A stretch of 32,681 nucleotides of DNA from Opitutales bacterium (lineage in GTDB: Bacteria; Verrucomicrobiota; Verrucomicrobiia; Opitutales; Opitutaceae), in the NCBI GenBank assembly GCA_018700525.1, contig JABITN010000054.1, positions 1 to 32,681 of the forward strand, in the 5' to 3' direction. Position 1 is the stretch's first letter; each line of letters starts with the position of its first letter. Under the pieces are notes generated by a model. It was given only the letters and a program-made list of their open reading frames with translations. It searched no databases and was not told the origin of the DNA. This document shows positions 7,474 to 15,688 of this stretch, in pieces. The translations under genes were made by a program, and so were the position numbers.

Positions 7474-7974
7474 CTAGCTAATACGTGCTTCCAGCTCCTC
7501 GATTTTGTCCCTGATTTCCGCCGCTCCTTCGTAGTTTTCATTGTCCACGCATTGCTGCATTTCTCGCTTCAATACTTCCAGCTGCTCCGACGAAACCGGC
7601 ACCCCTCGAGGGCGTTTGCCTTTGTGTTTCACTCCGAGATGCGCCTTCTGGAAAACCGATTCAAGATCTTGAGCAAACGCATCGTAACACGTCGGGCAGC
7701 CTAATCGTCCGAATTGCTTGAGAGAACTTTGCGAAAAGCCGCACTTCGGACAACACAGCCCATTTTCAATCGACCGCATTGCATGAACTATCGGTTTCGT
7801 CTTTGGTTTCGGGCCGCTTACAAGATCGATGAATTCAGCCTTGCCGATCTTCGCTGCGTGCGGACATTGCTCGCACATATCCTGCTTCTCTATCTCGCCA
7901 TCGACAATCTGAGTAAGATGTATCGTTGCTGGATTTGTGCATTTCGAGCAATTGCTTGGACGCTGATCAGGCAT
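7474..7974 (-). CDS. mcsA: McsA-like zinc-finger/UVR-domain protein
   Basis: 166 residues. The N-terminal half has paired CxxC motifs: CSKC (9-12), CEQC, CPKC and CPTC. These match the zinc-binding repeats of McsA. The C-terminal part has a UvrB/UvrC (UVR) motif, VLKREMQQCVDNENYEGAAEIRDKIEELEAR. McsA activates the protein-arginine kinase McsB and works with ClpC in protein quality control in Firmicutes. The usual neighbours mcsB, clpC and ctsR are not seen next to it. The gene starts at ATG 7974 and is divergent from the OsmC gene with a 168-base gap. The family assignment is strong, but the partner is not visible. Confidence 0.88.
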   Translation of the reverse strand: MPDQRPSNCSKCTNPATIHLTQIVDGEIEKQDMCEQCPHAAKIGKAEFIDLVSGPKPKTKPIVHAMRSIENGLCCPKCGFSQSSLKQFGRLGCPTCYDAFAQDLESVFQKAHLGVKHKGKRPRGVPVSSEQLEVLKREMQQCVDNENYEGAAEIRDKIEELEARIS

Positions 7975-8142
7975 AGGAATTCAATTGCGGCAAGTTCACT
8001 TCCCTTAAGTCGGCGCACCCTAACGAAACGATAGAAAAATATTCGGCGCATCTCATTAATAATTCCCCCTATCGCATCAACGCCAGACGCCTATCCACAC
8101 GATTGCCTTGCCAAGCTCGCCTACCATTGAAAAAAAGAGCCT

Positions 8143-8592
8143 ATGTCCGAACACACAGCAAAACTCTCTTGGAGTGGCGCGGGTCTCGATTTTGGGTACA
8201 AAGCCTATTCCCGTAACCACACCTGGACCTTCGAAAACGGTAAAACCTTAGAAGCGTCCGCCGCCACGCAATATCTGGGCGATCCCAATTGCGTCGACCC
8301 CGAGCAAGCATTCGTGGCCTCCCTTTCGAGCTGCCATATGCTCACTTTTCTGGCCCTCGCTTCTTTTCAAAAACTCACCGTGGAAAGCTACCATGACACT
8401 GCCGTCGGCCACATGACCAAAAACGACGCCGGCAAAATGGTGATCAGTCGCGTTGACCTATATCCTAAAATCGTTTTCGCAGAGGGGGTCGAGCCCACCC
8501 GCGAACAACTCGAAACCCTCCATCGCAAAGCCCATCAAGAGTGCTTCCTCGCCAATTCGGTCACCTGCGAAATCATCACCCACATCGACTGA
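8143..8592 (+). CDS. OsmC family protein
   Basis: 149 residues. The OsmC/Ohr fold pattern is visible: DPEQAFVASLSSCHMLTFLALA carries the first redox cysteine and HQECFLANSVTCEI carries the second, with the usual spacing of about 60 residues. Such proteins are cytoplasmic thiol peroxidases or related stress proteins; general OsmC members are not all peroxide-specific. Starts at ATG 8143. It is convergent with purB, 22 bases apart, and divergent from mcsA. No regulator of the OhrR type is adjacent. Confidence 0.9.
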   Translation: MSEHTAKLSWSGAGLDFGYKAYSRNHTWTFENGKTLEASAATQYLGDPNCVDPEQAFVASLSSCHMLTFLALASFQKLTVESYHDTAVGHMTKNDAGKMVISRVDLYPKIVFAEGVEPTREQLETLHRKAHQECFLANSVTCEIITHID

Positions 8593-8614
8593 AAGCAAAT
8601 CGGCGAAAGCTTGG

Positions 8615-10051
8615 TTACAACATCTTGCCAGGCTTCACCTTTACCGATTCCGGGAAACGCTTCACCCACTTCGCCGTTTCGCGCTTGAACTGGTCGACCT
8701 GCTTCGGGGCTGCCCCAACGAAACGATTCGACTGAGCGACAATACCTTCAAGCTGCTTTAGCGTCAGAGGAATCCGATCATCCACGCCCAATCGCTTGAG
8801 CAATTGCGCATCGCCGGGCCGGCCTTCGCGAATTTCCTTACTGGCTGCCAAGGCGTTTTCCTTGATCGCCAAATGGGCGCCTTCGCGACCAGCCCCCGCC
8901 TTGACCGCCTCCATCAAAATCGTCGTCGTTGCGAGAAACGGCAACTGAACCGCATTCTCCGCCTCAATCGCTTTCTCGAAAACGTTCATCTGTCCCAGAA
9001 GCGTCAAGAACCCTTCTAGCAATCCGTCGATAGCGAAAAACGCATCCGGGAGCATCACGCGGCGCACCACCGAACACGATACATCGCCTTCGTTCCATTG
9101 TCCGCCAGTTAAACCAGAAGCCATCGCCGCATAGCCTTTCAAAATTACGCCGAACCCATGGATACGTTCGCTTGTACGGCAATTCACTTTATGCGGCATA
9201 ACCGATGAACCGACTTGTCCTTTAGCGAATCCTTCAGTCATCAAACCTTGCCCCGCCATCAAGCGGACAGTAGTCGTCATATTCACCGCTCCCGAAGCCA
9301 ATTGCTCCAACGCAGTAACCGTATCCAAATCTAGGCTACGCGGATAGACTTGACCAACATTAGTCATAACCTTTCCGAAGCCCAAGTGCTTCACTATGTT
9401 CCTCTCGAGTGTCGCGACCTTGCCAACATCGCCGTCGAACAACGTTTGCTGATCGAGTTGCGTTCCGACCGCGCCCTTCAGTCCACGGGCTGGGTAACGC
9501 TCCGTCAAATCATGCAGGCGATCGAGCCCAATCAAAAGCTCTTGCCCGGCCATCACCAAACGCTTTCCCATGGTCGATGCCTGAGCGGGCACGTTGTGCG
9601 TGCGAGCAGTGATCATCAAATCCCGGTACTCGCTAGCCCGTTCAGACAAGCGATTCAAACAAGCTACCGCTTTGGTCCGAACCAGCGCAAGCGAACGGAT
9701 CACCTGAAGCTGCTCCACATTCTCGGTCAAATCCCTACTGGTCATGCCCAAGTGAGCGAATTCGTATCCCGCCAAATCGGAAAATTCCTCGATTCGCGCT
9801 TTCACATCGTGCAGCACCTTGCGCTCACGCCGGTCGATCGATTCCAGATCGATCTGACCCTTCACCTTCTCGTAAGCCTTGATCGCTTTAAGCGGAATCT
9901 TCAAACCCAATTCTCGCTGTGCTTTCAGAACGGCGATCCAATAATCGCGTTCGATGATTACGCGGCCCTCGCCGGACCAGATCGACTTCATCGCATCCGA
10001 AGCGTATCGCTCGGCGAGAACATTTTGTATGACTGTCTTGGACTTTGACAT
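8615..10051 (-). CDS. purB: Adenylosuccinate lyase
   Basis: 478 residues, normal length for the longer PurB type. The fumarase/aspartase superfamily signature is GSSVMPHKVNCRTSE at about residue 287, which contains the catalytic serine loop. The catalytic histidine region is in TARTHNVPAQASTMGKR. It performs two steps of purine synthesis: release of fumarate from SAICAR and from adenylosuccinate. The active enzyme is a homotetramer in the cytoplasm. Starts at ATG 10051. It is convergent with the OsmC gene and divergent from the sulfotransferase gene. A MITE-like element lies 65 bases upstream of the start and may affect the promoter. Confidence 0.95.
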   Translation of the reverse strand: MSKSKTVIQNVLAERYASDAMKSIWSGEGRVIIERDYWIAVLKAQRELGLKIPLKAIKAYEKVKGQIDLESIDRRERKVLHDVKARIEEFSDLAGYEFAHLGMTSRDLTENVEQLQVIRSLALVRTKAVACLNRLSERASEYRDLMITARTHNVPAQASTMGKRLVMAGQELLIGLDRLHDLTERYPARGLKGAVGTQLDQQTLFDGDVGKVATLERNIVKHLGFGKVMTNVGQVYPRSLDLDTVTALEQLASGAVNMTTTVRLMAGQGLMTEGFAKGQVGSSVMPHKVNCRTSERIHGFGVILKGYAAMASGLTGGQWNEGDVSCSVVRRVMLPDAFFAIDGLLEGFLTLLGQMNVFEKAIEAENAVQLPFLATTTILMEAVKAGAGREGAHLAIKENALAASKEIREGRPGDAQLLKRLGVDDRIPLTLKQLEGIVAQSNRFVGAAPKQVDQFKRETAKWVKRFPESVKVKPGKML

Positions 10052-10418
10052 GAGACCCCATACCGTGATGAGGACCGAAGGAATTTAAAGCCTTTTCCGC
10101 GCCCGAGTTTCTCTAAGAGACTGTTTAATAAGTCCTGCCCGAGCAGTTGAAATGAGTTCTTAGAATCAAATTGCAGCTTTCGACGGATTGAAACGGAGAT
10201 TGCGTAGCATTCGAGTAAGACCCAGAGGGTATTGCGATATGAGGAAATTCGATTTGAACGAAAAAGACGCGAAGATGCGGTTTGGCTGCCTTATTAACAG
10301 TCCCTAAAACCACCAAACACTCTACCTTTAAAACTCAAACGTTGTAAATCCAAAGGTCTGCCCATTCAAAATCCAGTAAGGGCAACGAAAAATATTGGGG
10401 CATTTTCTTGTTGTGGCC
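10052..10418. other. Intergenic region between divergent purB and the sulfotransferase
   Basis: About half of this stretch is the MITE-like element at 10117-10304. The 65 bases on the purB side and the 114 bases on the other side must hold the promoters of both genes. I see no convincing hexamer pair, terminator or RNA gene in them. Confidence 0.45.
10117..10304. mobile_element. MITE-like element of about 188 bases with TAA target duplication
   Basis: The left end GAGACTGTTTAATAAG (10117-10132) and the right end CTTATTAACAGTCCC (10290-10304) are inverted repeats differing by one inserted T and one transition. Direct TAA copies flank both ends (10114-10116 and 10305-10307). GRG ends with a TNA duplication are typical of IS5-family elements, so this may be a non-autonomous derivative. 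No transposase is encoded. A 63-codon minus-strand frame covering most of it is probably chance. It sits in the divergent region between purB and the sulfotransferase. The ends and duplication are seen; the family link is inferred. Confidence 0.6.
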
Positions 10419-11168
10419 ATGGGTGACTCTTCCTTGCATGCCTCCCAGACCATGACGACTCCAATAATCGAGCCATCAGAGAAAACCATCGCTCTCGAAT
10501 TGAGCACCATGCGCTCGGGCTCGACGCTTCTGAAAGCGCTGATGGCCGCCGCACCGGATATTTCCAGTCTGCCCGAAACGGACTTCCAAAAGTTCCAGGC
10601 GCCTGACGCAGCATCGAAAATCGCCGCTCTTTGCGACGAACGAATCGTCGTTTTGAAACGCCCCGCATGGTTCAACGAAACCAAGAGTTATCCAAAACTG
10701 CCCAACGCCAGCGAAGTCAGACAGGTCATTCTTGCCCGCGATGTCCATACCTCGACCGCCTCTCTCCGCAAAATGGCCTTCCGCAAAGTCGAACCCATCA
10801 TCCCTCAGTTCGTCGACAACTGGCTCGCTAATGGCTATTGGGCCGCCGTCTACGCGAATCTGTTCGCTCGTTTCCCAGATAACGGAAGCACCAATTTCTG
10901 GATACGCTACGAAGATCTCGTTCAAGACCCGGTTCAATGGACCGGCAAGCTCTTCCAATTTCTCGGGTCTGACCGAACCGAAGGCATCGATTCCTACCCG
11001 CCACCGAGCGGCTACGATTGGAAATGGGGCAGCGACGATGGAGGCGACAAAATCAAGAGCCTCAAAGTCCAGGCCCCAAAAATCCCTCAAAGCAGTCTCG
11101 ACATCCTCGAACGCGTCAAAGACTTGCCACGAGTCTCCGAGGTTCGGGCCCAGCTCGGGTACGCCTAG
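10419..11168 (+). CDS. Sulfotransferase family protein
   Basis: 249 residues from the ATG at 10419. Other starts are TTG 10395 and ATG 10452, and the conserved domain begins only after the last one. The 5'-phosphosulfate-binding loop of PAPS-dependent sulfotransferases is seen as LELSTMRSGSTLLKALM near residue 25. The 3'-phosphate region is VILARDVHTSTASLRKMAF, followed by WIRYEDLVQDPVQWTGKLFQFLG, a typical C-terminal block. It probably transfers sulfate to a sugar, lipid or peptide; the acceptor is unknown. The stop TAG overlaps the stop TAG of the convergent glycosyltransferase gene in a shared CTAG. The neighbourhood suggests modification of an envelope glycolipid or polysaccharide, as inference. 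Confidence 0.82.
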   Translation: MGDSSLHASQTMTTPIIEPSEKTIALELSTMRSGSTLLKALMAAAPDISSLPETDFQKFQAPDAASKIAALCDERIVVLKRPAWFNETKSYPKLPNASEVRQVILARDVHTSTASLRKMAFRKVEPIIPQFVDNWLANGYWAAVYANLFARFPDNGSTNFWIRYEDLVQDPVQWTGKLFQFLGSDRTEGIDSYPPPSGYDWKWGSDDGGDKIKSLKVQAPKIPQSSLDILERVKDLPRVSEVRAQLGYA

Positions 11169-12355
11169 TTTTTCTTCGAATTGATCGCCGCTTGGTAGAT
11201 CTCTTCGAGCTGTTTGCCGATTTTATCGATCCGATGCTCGTTTGCGTTGCGAATCGCTGCCGCGCTCAACTCTCGGCACAGCGTTTCGTTTTCCATCAAA
11301 CGCGTCATCGCCTCAGCCAATTCTCCAACGTCATCCGGCTCGAAAATAACCCCATCCACGCCATCTTCGACCAACTCAGGAATGCCTTTGGCCCGCGGTC
11401 CAATCATCGGCAACCCAAAGGCCATCGCCTCTAACAGGCTCACCGGTTGGTTCTCCGTCTTGCTCGCCGTGACGAATACATCACCGAGCAAAGGCACATT
11501 GTCCTTCATCAATTGATCCCGCTCGATACGCCCCGTACGGATCACGCTATCCTTCAAGCCGAGTTCCGGAATCCACTGGTCAAGGGGTCCGTCGGAAGGG
11601 CCATTGCCAACGATCACCAACTTGGCCCTAGGATTAACCTTCAACGTTTCGCGAAACGCTTTCAAAACGATATCCAGCGATTTCTCCATCGAAACCCGTC
11701 CTACGTAAATAAAAGCAAAATCAGCGATTCCCAACGAACGCCGATACGCATCCATTTCCTCCCGCGGACGAAAGTTTATTCGGTCGATTCCGTTAGACAT
11801 CAAGGTCGCCGGACGCGTTAACCCACGCGTGACCAAATGCTCCCGCACCGATTTCGAAGGGCTGACGATATGGCAGCATCGATTGTAAAACGTTACCGAA
11901 TACTTCCACATGGCCTTCCGAGTGATCTCGAAATTCGGTATGCGAAACTGCTTCAAATACTCCGGCTCCGCAAAAAACGTATGAAACGTTCCGATGACCG
12001 GAACTCGCTTCCACCGTCCCAACAACATCCCTTCCAAACCGCAGCCAAATTCCGAATGCACATGTATCACGTCCGGATCCGCCCGCTTGAGTCGCATGTA
12101 AGTATAGAGAAACAAAGGAACCGAAAAACGGAGCATGGGCACATTCGACACGGCCACCGACAAGGGAAGGCCGTATGTCTGAATGCTCGGATCCAATCCA
12201 GGCACGCTTTCCAAGCGGTCGCCGCGTTTCGCTCGCGGGTGGAAAACACTCACTTCGTGCCCCCGAGCTGCAAGCTCGTTCGCTTGATTAAAAACGGCCG
12301 TGCTAACCCCAGATATATAAGGAAGAAAACTATCGGTGAAGAGACAAATTCGCAT
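11165..12355 (-). CDS. GT4 family glycosyltransferase
   Basis: 396 residues, GT-B fold. The N-terminal domain has FTDSFLPYISGVSTAVFNQANELAARGHEV (acceptor side, glycine-rich start) and HVHSEFGCGLEG, then FHTFFAEPEYLK. The C-terminal domain has SNGIDRINFRP, YVGRVSMEKSLDIVLKAF, VIVGNGP and the E-x7-E nucleotide-sugar motif in SKTENQPVSLLEAMAFG. The pattern is closest to lipid-acceptor GT4 enzymes such as diacylglycerol glucosyltransferases or mannosyltransferases, but the substrate cannot be fixed from sequence. It acts at the cytoplasmic face of the membrane. Located 19 bases downstream of holA on the same strand, so it may share its transcript. Ends in a stop codon shared with the sulfotransferase gene. 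Confidence 0.88.
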   Translation of the reverse strand: MRICLFTDSFLPYISGVSTAVFNQANELAARGHEVSVFHPRAKRGDRLESVPGLDPSIQTYGLPLSVAVSNVPMLRFSVPLFLYTYMRLKRADPDVIHVHSEFGCGLEGMLLGRWKRVPVIGTFHTFFAEPEYLKQFRIPNFEITRKAMWKYSVTFYNRCCHIVSPSKSVREHLVTRGLTRPATLMSNGIDRINFRPREEMDAYRRSLGIADFAFIYVGRVSMEKSLDIVLKAFRETLKVNPRAKLVIVGNGPSDGPLDQWIPELGLKDSVIRTGRIERDQLMKDNVPLLGDVFVTASKTENQPVSLLEAMAFGLPMIGPRAKGIPELVEDGVDGVIFEPDDVGELAEAMTRLMENETLCRELSAAAIRNANEHRIDKIGKQLEEIYQAAINSKKN

Positions 12356-12374
12356 CTAACAAATTCTCGCGATC

Positions 12375-13481
12375 CTAAGTCAAACAGCGAATCGCCATGT
12401 TTCGCAAAGCCTCTTCTTGTTCGTTCGGACGCTCGACAATTTCTTCGAAGGCTCGTATAAATTCCTGTTGGTGGTCGATAAGTCGCTTCAATGGCGGCAT
12501 CTTCCCCTCCCCAATTAACTTACCCATATACCAGAGATTCTGTGTAAAAACATTATATCCGCTTTTATTGGAAAGCCCGTTGTAGCGGTCCGAATACTTG
12601 GAAGCCGCTCGCTCGAAACCTGGCTTGGCGATCCCACGACCACCCAGCTGAATCTCACCTCCATCGCTCAACGCCTTCAGCTGAATCAATAACCGATTGC
12701 GATTCTGCAGCGAGGCAATCACCGGCCGTGCATCGTGTCCGGCGAAGAAATGCCGTCTCAACGCATCCAGCGTCCATCGCAGATTTCGCGAAAAGAACGC
12801 CTCCGTCGATTCGAAGAAATCCCCCTCGCCAAAATTCGGCACAAGTTCCTCGATCAATTTCGACGTAATCTCGCGTCCCTCATCACCAAGATAAGTCGCG
12901 AGCTTTCGCGTTTCCTCCAACAGCAGACGCGAGTTCGAATTCACTTTGTTAATCAAAATCTCCAAAGCCTGATTCCCGATAGTCACACCCAAAGCCTCGC
13001 ACTCGTCCATCACGATGGCAACCAATGTCTCGATACCCTTGCCCTTCGAATCAACTCCGCCCGCTACAACACACTCGCCTTGCTTCTCTAGCCACTTAGG
13101 AAATCGCTTCCGACGATCCACTGGTGACGCGGAAATCAATACGCCAACCTCCTCGGGGAGCACCTTTTCCAAAATCTCCCGCAGATCTTCGCAGGCTTGC
13201 TGAGTGCCTTCCGCACGACCCGTTTGATTGTCCGCCAAAAACGTGCAGCCCTTCAGCCAAACCACGCGACGCCCGCCAAACAAGCCCAATGTCTGAGTTG
13301 CCTCGCGAAAACGATTCACCAATTGCTCCACGTCCTCGACCTTCCCCGCATGGCCGCTGATGACTTCCTTCGAGAAGTCATCCTCCACATCCGCGCTCAT
13401 CTCCTTCCAGACCTGCTTCGCAAGGCGAAATGCCAGATAGTCATCCGGACCGGAAACATATGTGAAACGAGCAGTAGGCAT
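12375..13481 (-). CDS. holA: DNA polymerase III subunit delta
   Basis: 368 residues from the ATG at 13481 (MPTARFTYVSGPDDYLAFRLA), where similarity begins. Frame extension to 13541 would run across the divergent moeA start. HolA traits are the N-terminal nucleotide-binding-like segment with GPDDYL, LGLFGGRRVVWLKG in the delta sliding-clamp-contact region, LISASPVDRRKRFPKWLEKQGE, and a C-terminal helical domain with LIQLKALS and NLWYMGKLIGEGKMPPLKRLI. Delta is the clamp-loader subunit that opens the beta clamp. Divergence is high, as is usual for HolA. The start is only 6 bases from a possible moeA ATG on the other strand. Confidence 0.85.
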   Translation of the reverse strand: MPTARFTYVSGPDDYLAFRLAKQVWKEMSADVEDDFSKEVISGHAGKVEDVEQLVNRFREATQTLGLFGGRRVVWLKGCTFLADNQTGRAEGTQQACEDLREILEKVLPEEVGVLISASPVDRRKRFPKWLEKQGECVVAGGVDSKGKGIETLVAIVMDECEALGVTIGNQALEILINKVNSNSRLLLEETRKLATYLGDEGREITSKLIEELVPNFGEGDFFESTEAFFSRNLRWTLDALRRHFFAGHDARPVIASLQNRNRLLIQLKALSDGGEIQLGGRGIAKPGFERAASKYSDRYNGLSNKSGYNVFTQNLWYMGKLIGEGKMPPLKRLIDHQQEFIRAFEEIVERPNEQEEALRNMAIRCLT

Positions 13482-13487
13482 GTGGCA

Positions 13488-14798
13488 ATGAAGCATGCTA
13501 GCCCACAACCGTTTGAAAAGGCTTTTCCGCAAACAAATCATCCTGACTTGCCTCCCTCCGCAGCATCCCTAATCAATAATCGCGTGATTACCGTTGAAGA
13601 AGCCGAGCAATTAATAGCCGACAGCCTCGAAACGCTGCCCTCCGAAACCGTTTCCATTGAAGACGCTCTCGGCCGCGTATTGAGAGAAACGCTACGAGCC
13701 GATCGGAACGCCCCGCCATTTAACCGTTCGACATTCGACGGTATCGCCCTCTCCTACGCAGCGATCGAACAAGGACGCAGCGCTTTCCCAATCACAGGAA
13801 CCGCCTTCGCCGGATCTCCCAGATTAAGCCTCGATGACTCCAATGCATGCGTCGAAATCATGACCGGAGCCCCACTGCCCGATCAGGCAGATTGCGTAGT
13901 CAAAGTCGAGGATCTAGACATCGTCGACGGAACTGCTCGCATTCGCGAAGGCACCCCACTTGACCGTGGGCATGGCGTCCACCCGGAAGCCTCCGACTGC
14001 CAAGCAGGCCAAGTGCTTCTCGAACCTGGCTGCCAGCTCACCGCCAAAGAACTCTCCATCGCCGCATCGATCGGTAAAGCCGAACTCCTCGTTTCCCAAA
14101 TCCCCCGTATCTCAATCTTCACTACCGGCGACGAACTCGTACCGATCGCCGCTCAACCTCTGCCGCACCAAATCCGACGCTCCAACGACCTCGCCCTGGA
14201 TTCCGCCCTCGCCAGCACCGGGTACGTTCAAACCCGCCGCTTTCACATCCTAGACGATCTTAAAGAAACCGAAAGCGTCATCGCCTCGATCCTCGAACAA
14301 TCCGACATCATCATCCTAGCCGGCGGGATTTCGAAGGGAAAACGCGACTTTCTTCCCGAAGCCCTGGAAACCGCAGGCGTCAGCAAATCTTTTCAATGGG
14401 TTGCGCAACGCCCTGGTAAGCCGCTCTGGTTCGGCGACTACACGATCAACGACCGAAAATCCTATGTCTTCGCTCTTCCCGGCAACCCCGTTTCCTGCTT
14501 CACCTGCCTGCACCGCTACGTCCTGCCGGCCCTAGACCAGCTCTGCGGATTGCCCGCCCGAGCCCCGCAATACGCCAAATTGAAATCCGAATTTCAATTC
14601 AAGCCCCCCATCACTCTTTTCCTACCCGTATTGATCGAATACGACGCCAACGGACAAACCTGGGCCGAACCGCTCCCGTTCAATACCTCCGGCGACTACA
14701 TCTCCGTCGCCCGAACCCAAGGATTCATCGAACTGCCTCAAAACGAAACCCAGTTCGTCTCCGGTAGCGCCCACCGATTCCGCCCCTGGCAAACCTGA
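13488..14798 (+). CDS. moeA: Molybdopterin molybdenumtransferase MoeA
   Basis: 436 residues from ATG 13488. A GTG at 13584 would give 404 residues, closer to the usual 400-411, beginning VITVEEAEQLIADSL as family members do, and would leave about 100 bases for a promoter. MoeA motifs are FDGIALSY, IMTGAPLPDQADCVVKVED, FTTGDELV, ILAGGISKGKRDFLPEAL and ALPGNPVSCFTCLHRYVLPAL. It inserts molybdate into adenylylated molybdopterin to give the molybdenum cofactor. First gene of the moeA-moaC-moaD-moaE run, 56 bases before moaC. The start codon is the only real uncertainty. Confidence 0.92.
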   Translation: MKHASPQPFEKAFPQTNHPDLPPSAASLINNRVITVEEAEQLIADSLETLPSETVSIEDALGRVLRETLRADRNAPPFNRSTFDGIALSYAAIEQGRSAFPITGTAFAGSPRLSLDDSNACVEIMTGAPLPDQADCVVKVEDLDIVDGTARIREGTPLDRGHGVHPEASDCQAGQVLLEPGCQLTAKELSIAASIGKAELLVSQIPRISIFTTGDELVPIAAQPLPHQIRRSNDLALDSALASTGYVQTRRFHILDDLKETESVIASILEQSDIIILAGGISKGKRDFLPEALETAGVSKSFQWVAQRPGKPLWFGDYTINDRKSYVFALPGNPVSCFTCLHRYVLPALDQLCGLPARAPQYAKLKSEFQFKPPITLFLPVLIEYDANGQTWAEPLPFNTSGDYISVARTQGFIELPQNETQFVSGSAHRFRPWQT

Positions 14799-14854
14799 AA
14801 CCCGATCGACTCGACAAGCAGTCCGCGTTCCCTATATCAAACTCATATATACCT

Positions 14855-15337
14855 ATGTCAGACTTCACTCATTTAGACGAAAACCAGCAGCCGCAAATGG
14901 TCGACGTAGCCGAGAAACCCGTCACTCGCCGAACGGCCCGCGCCGAGGCCACGGTCAACCTGACTCCGGAGGTCATGAAACGCTTCGAGCGTGGCGACAT
15001 TCAAAGCAAAAAAGGTCCCGTATTCCACACCGCCATCATCGCCGGAATCCAAGCGGCTAAGAAAACCAGCGACCTAATTCCCCTATGTCATCCTTTGCCA
15101 ATCGCAAAATGCAGCACGACTGTAGAACCCATCGACGATTCCCGTGTGATCGTCCGGACCGAAGTGGTCACCGACGCCAAAACCGGCGTTGAAATGGAAG
15201 CCCTATCCGCTGCCAGCGTCGCAGCTCTAACGCTCTATGACATGTGCAAGGCCATCACCAAAGGCATCGTTATCGAAAACATCCGTCTCGTTGAAAAAAC
15301 CGGCGGCAAAAGCGACTTCCAAACAAACACTCGTTAA
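14855..15337 (+). CDS. moaC: Cyclic pyranopterin monophosphate synthase MoaC
   Basis: 160 residues. Active-site signatures are LIPLCHPLPI at about 76-85 and GVEMEALSAASVAALTLYDMCKAI at about 110-135. It converts the cyclic guanosine intermediate made by MoaA to cyclic pyranopterin monophosphate in the first step of molybdopterin synthesis. Length and C-terminus (VEKTGGKSDF) are normal. Starts with ATG 14855, although no Shine-Dalgarno sequence is seen. Its functional partner MoaA is not encoded in this window. Lies between moeA and moaD on the same strand. Confidence 0.96.
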   Translation: MSDFTHLDENQQPQMVDVAEKPVTRRTARAEATVNLTPEVMKRFERGDIQSKKGPVFHTAIIAGIQAAKKTSDLIPLCHPLPIAKCSTTVEPIDDSRVIVRTEVVTDAKTGVEMEALSAASVAALTLYDMCKAITKGIVIENIRLVEKTGGKSDFQTNTR

Positions 15338-15399
15338 CCGCTTAAGCGATTGAATATAAGGATGATGTCAGATTTTTTACTTAACAACGCGTTCTCGCA

Positions 15400-15440
15400 A
15401 ATTAGGCCTTTTACCTCGGCCACGAATAGCTAGCCTAATT
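15400..15440. promoter_or_regulatory. Inverted repeat immediately before moaD
   Basis: AATTAGGC (15400-15407) and GCCTAATT (15433-15440) are perfect inverted repeats with a 25-base spacer, ending 3 bases before the moaD ATG. The spacer has GGCC at 15405-15408 and 15418-15421, which could form an alternative fold. The hairpin could influence translation of moaD or be a processing site. It does not resemble the known molybdenum cofactor riboswitch, which normally sits before moaA. Confidence 0.35.
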
Positions 15441-15443
15441 CAA

Positions 15444-15683
15444 ATGAAACTCAGTATCGAATATTTCGCGCTCTTGAAAGACCAACGGGGCTGCTCAAGC
15501 GAAACGCTCGAAACCAATGCCGCCACGCCTCGAGACCTATACACTCAGCTCGCCGAACAACACGCATTTTCTCTCCCTCCCGAATCTCTCAAAGTCGCCA
15601 TCAACGAAGAATTCGCCGATTGGAGCCACTCCCTTAGTGAAGGCGACACCGTCGTCTTCATTCCGCCCGTAGCCGGAGGTTAA
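15444..15683 (+). CDS. moaD: Molybdopterin synthase small subunit MoaD
   Basis: 79 residues, ubiquitin-like fold, ending in the functional GG tail (FIPPVAGG). The C-terminal glycine is thiocarboxylated and donates sulfur to cyclic pyranopterin monophosphate. Matches the family pattern with a beta start (KLSIEYFALLKDQRG) and VAINEEFADWSHSLSEGDTVVFIPPVAGG. Five bases separate its stop from the ATG of moaE, so the two subunits are made together. A MoeB-like adenylyltransferase, needed to activate it, is not in the window. Confidence 0.95.
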   Translation: MKLSIEYFALLKDQRGCSSETLETNAATPRDLYTQLAEQHAFSLPPESLKVAINEEFADWSHSLSEGDTVVFIPPVAGG

Positions 15684-15688
15684 GCAAT

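Noticed and set aside
9350-10048. 232-codon frame opposite purB
   Set aside because: Antisense shadow of the conserved purB coding sequence; no family features.
10125-10316. 63-codon frame within the MITE-like element, considered as a transposase remnant
   Set aside because: No transposase motif (DDE or otherwise) can be recognised in 63 residues, and it crosses the right end of the element.
10476-11090. 204-codon frame opposite the sulfotransferase
   Set aside because: Antisense shadow; the plus-strand product shows clear PAPS-binding motifs.
11837-12460. 207-codon frame opposite the glycosyltransferase and holA
   Set aside because: It spans two real genes on the other strand and shows no motifs.
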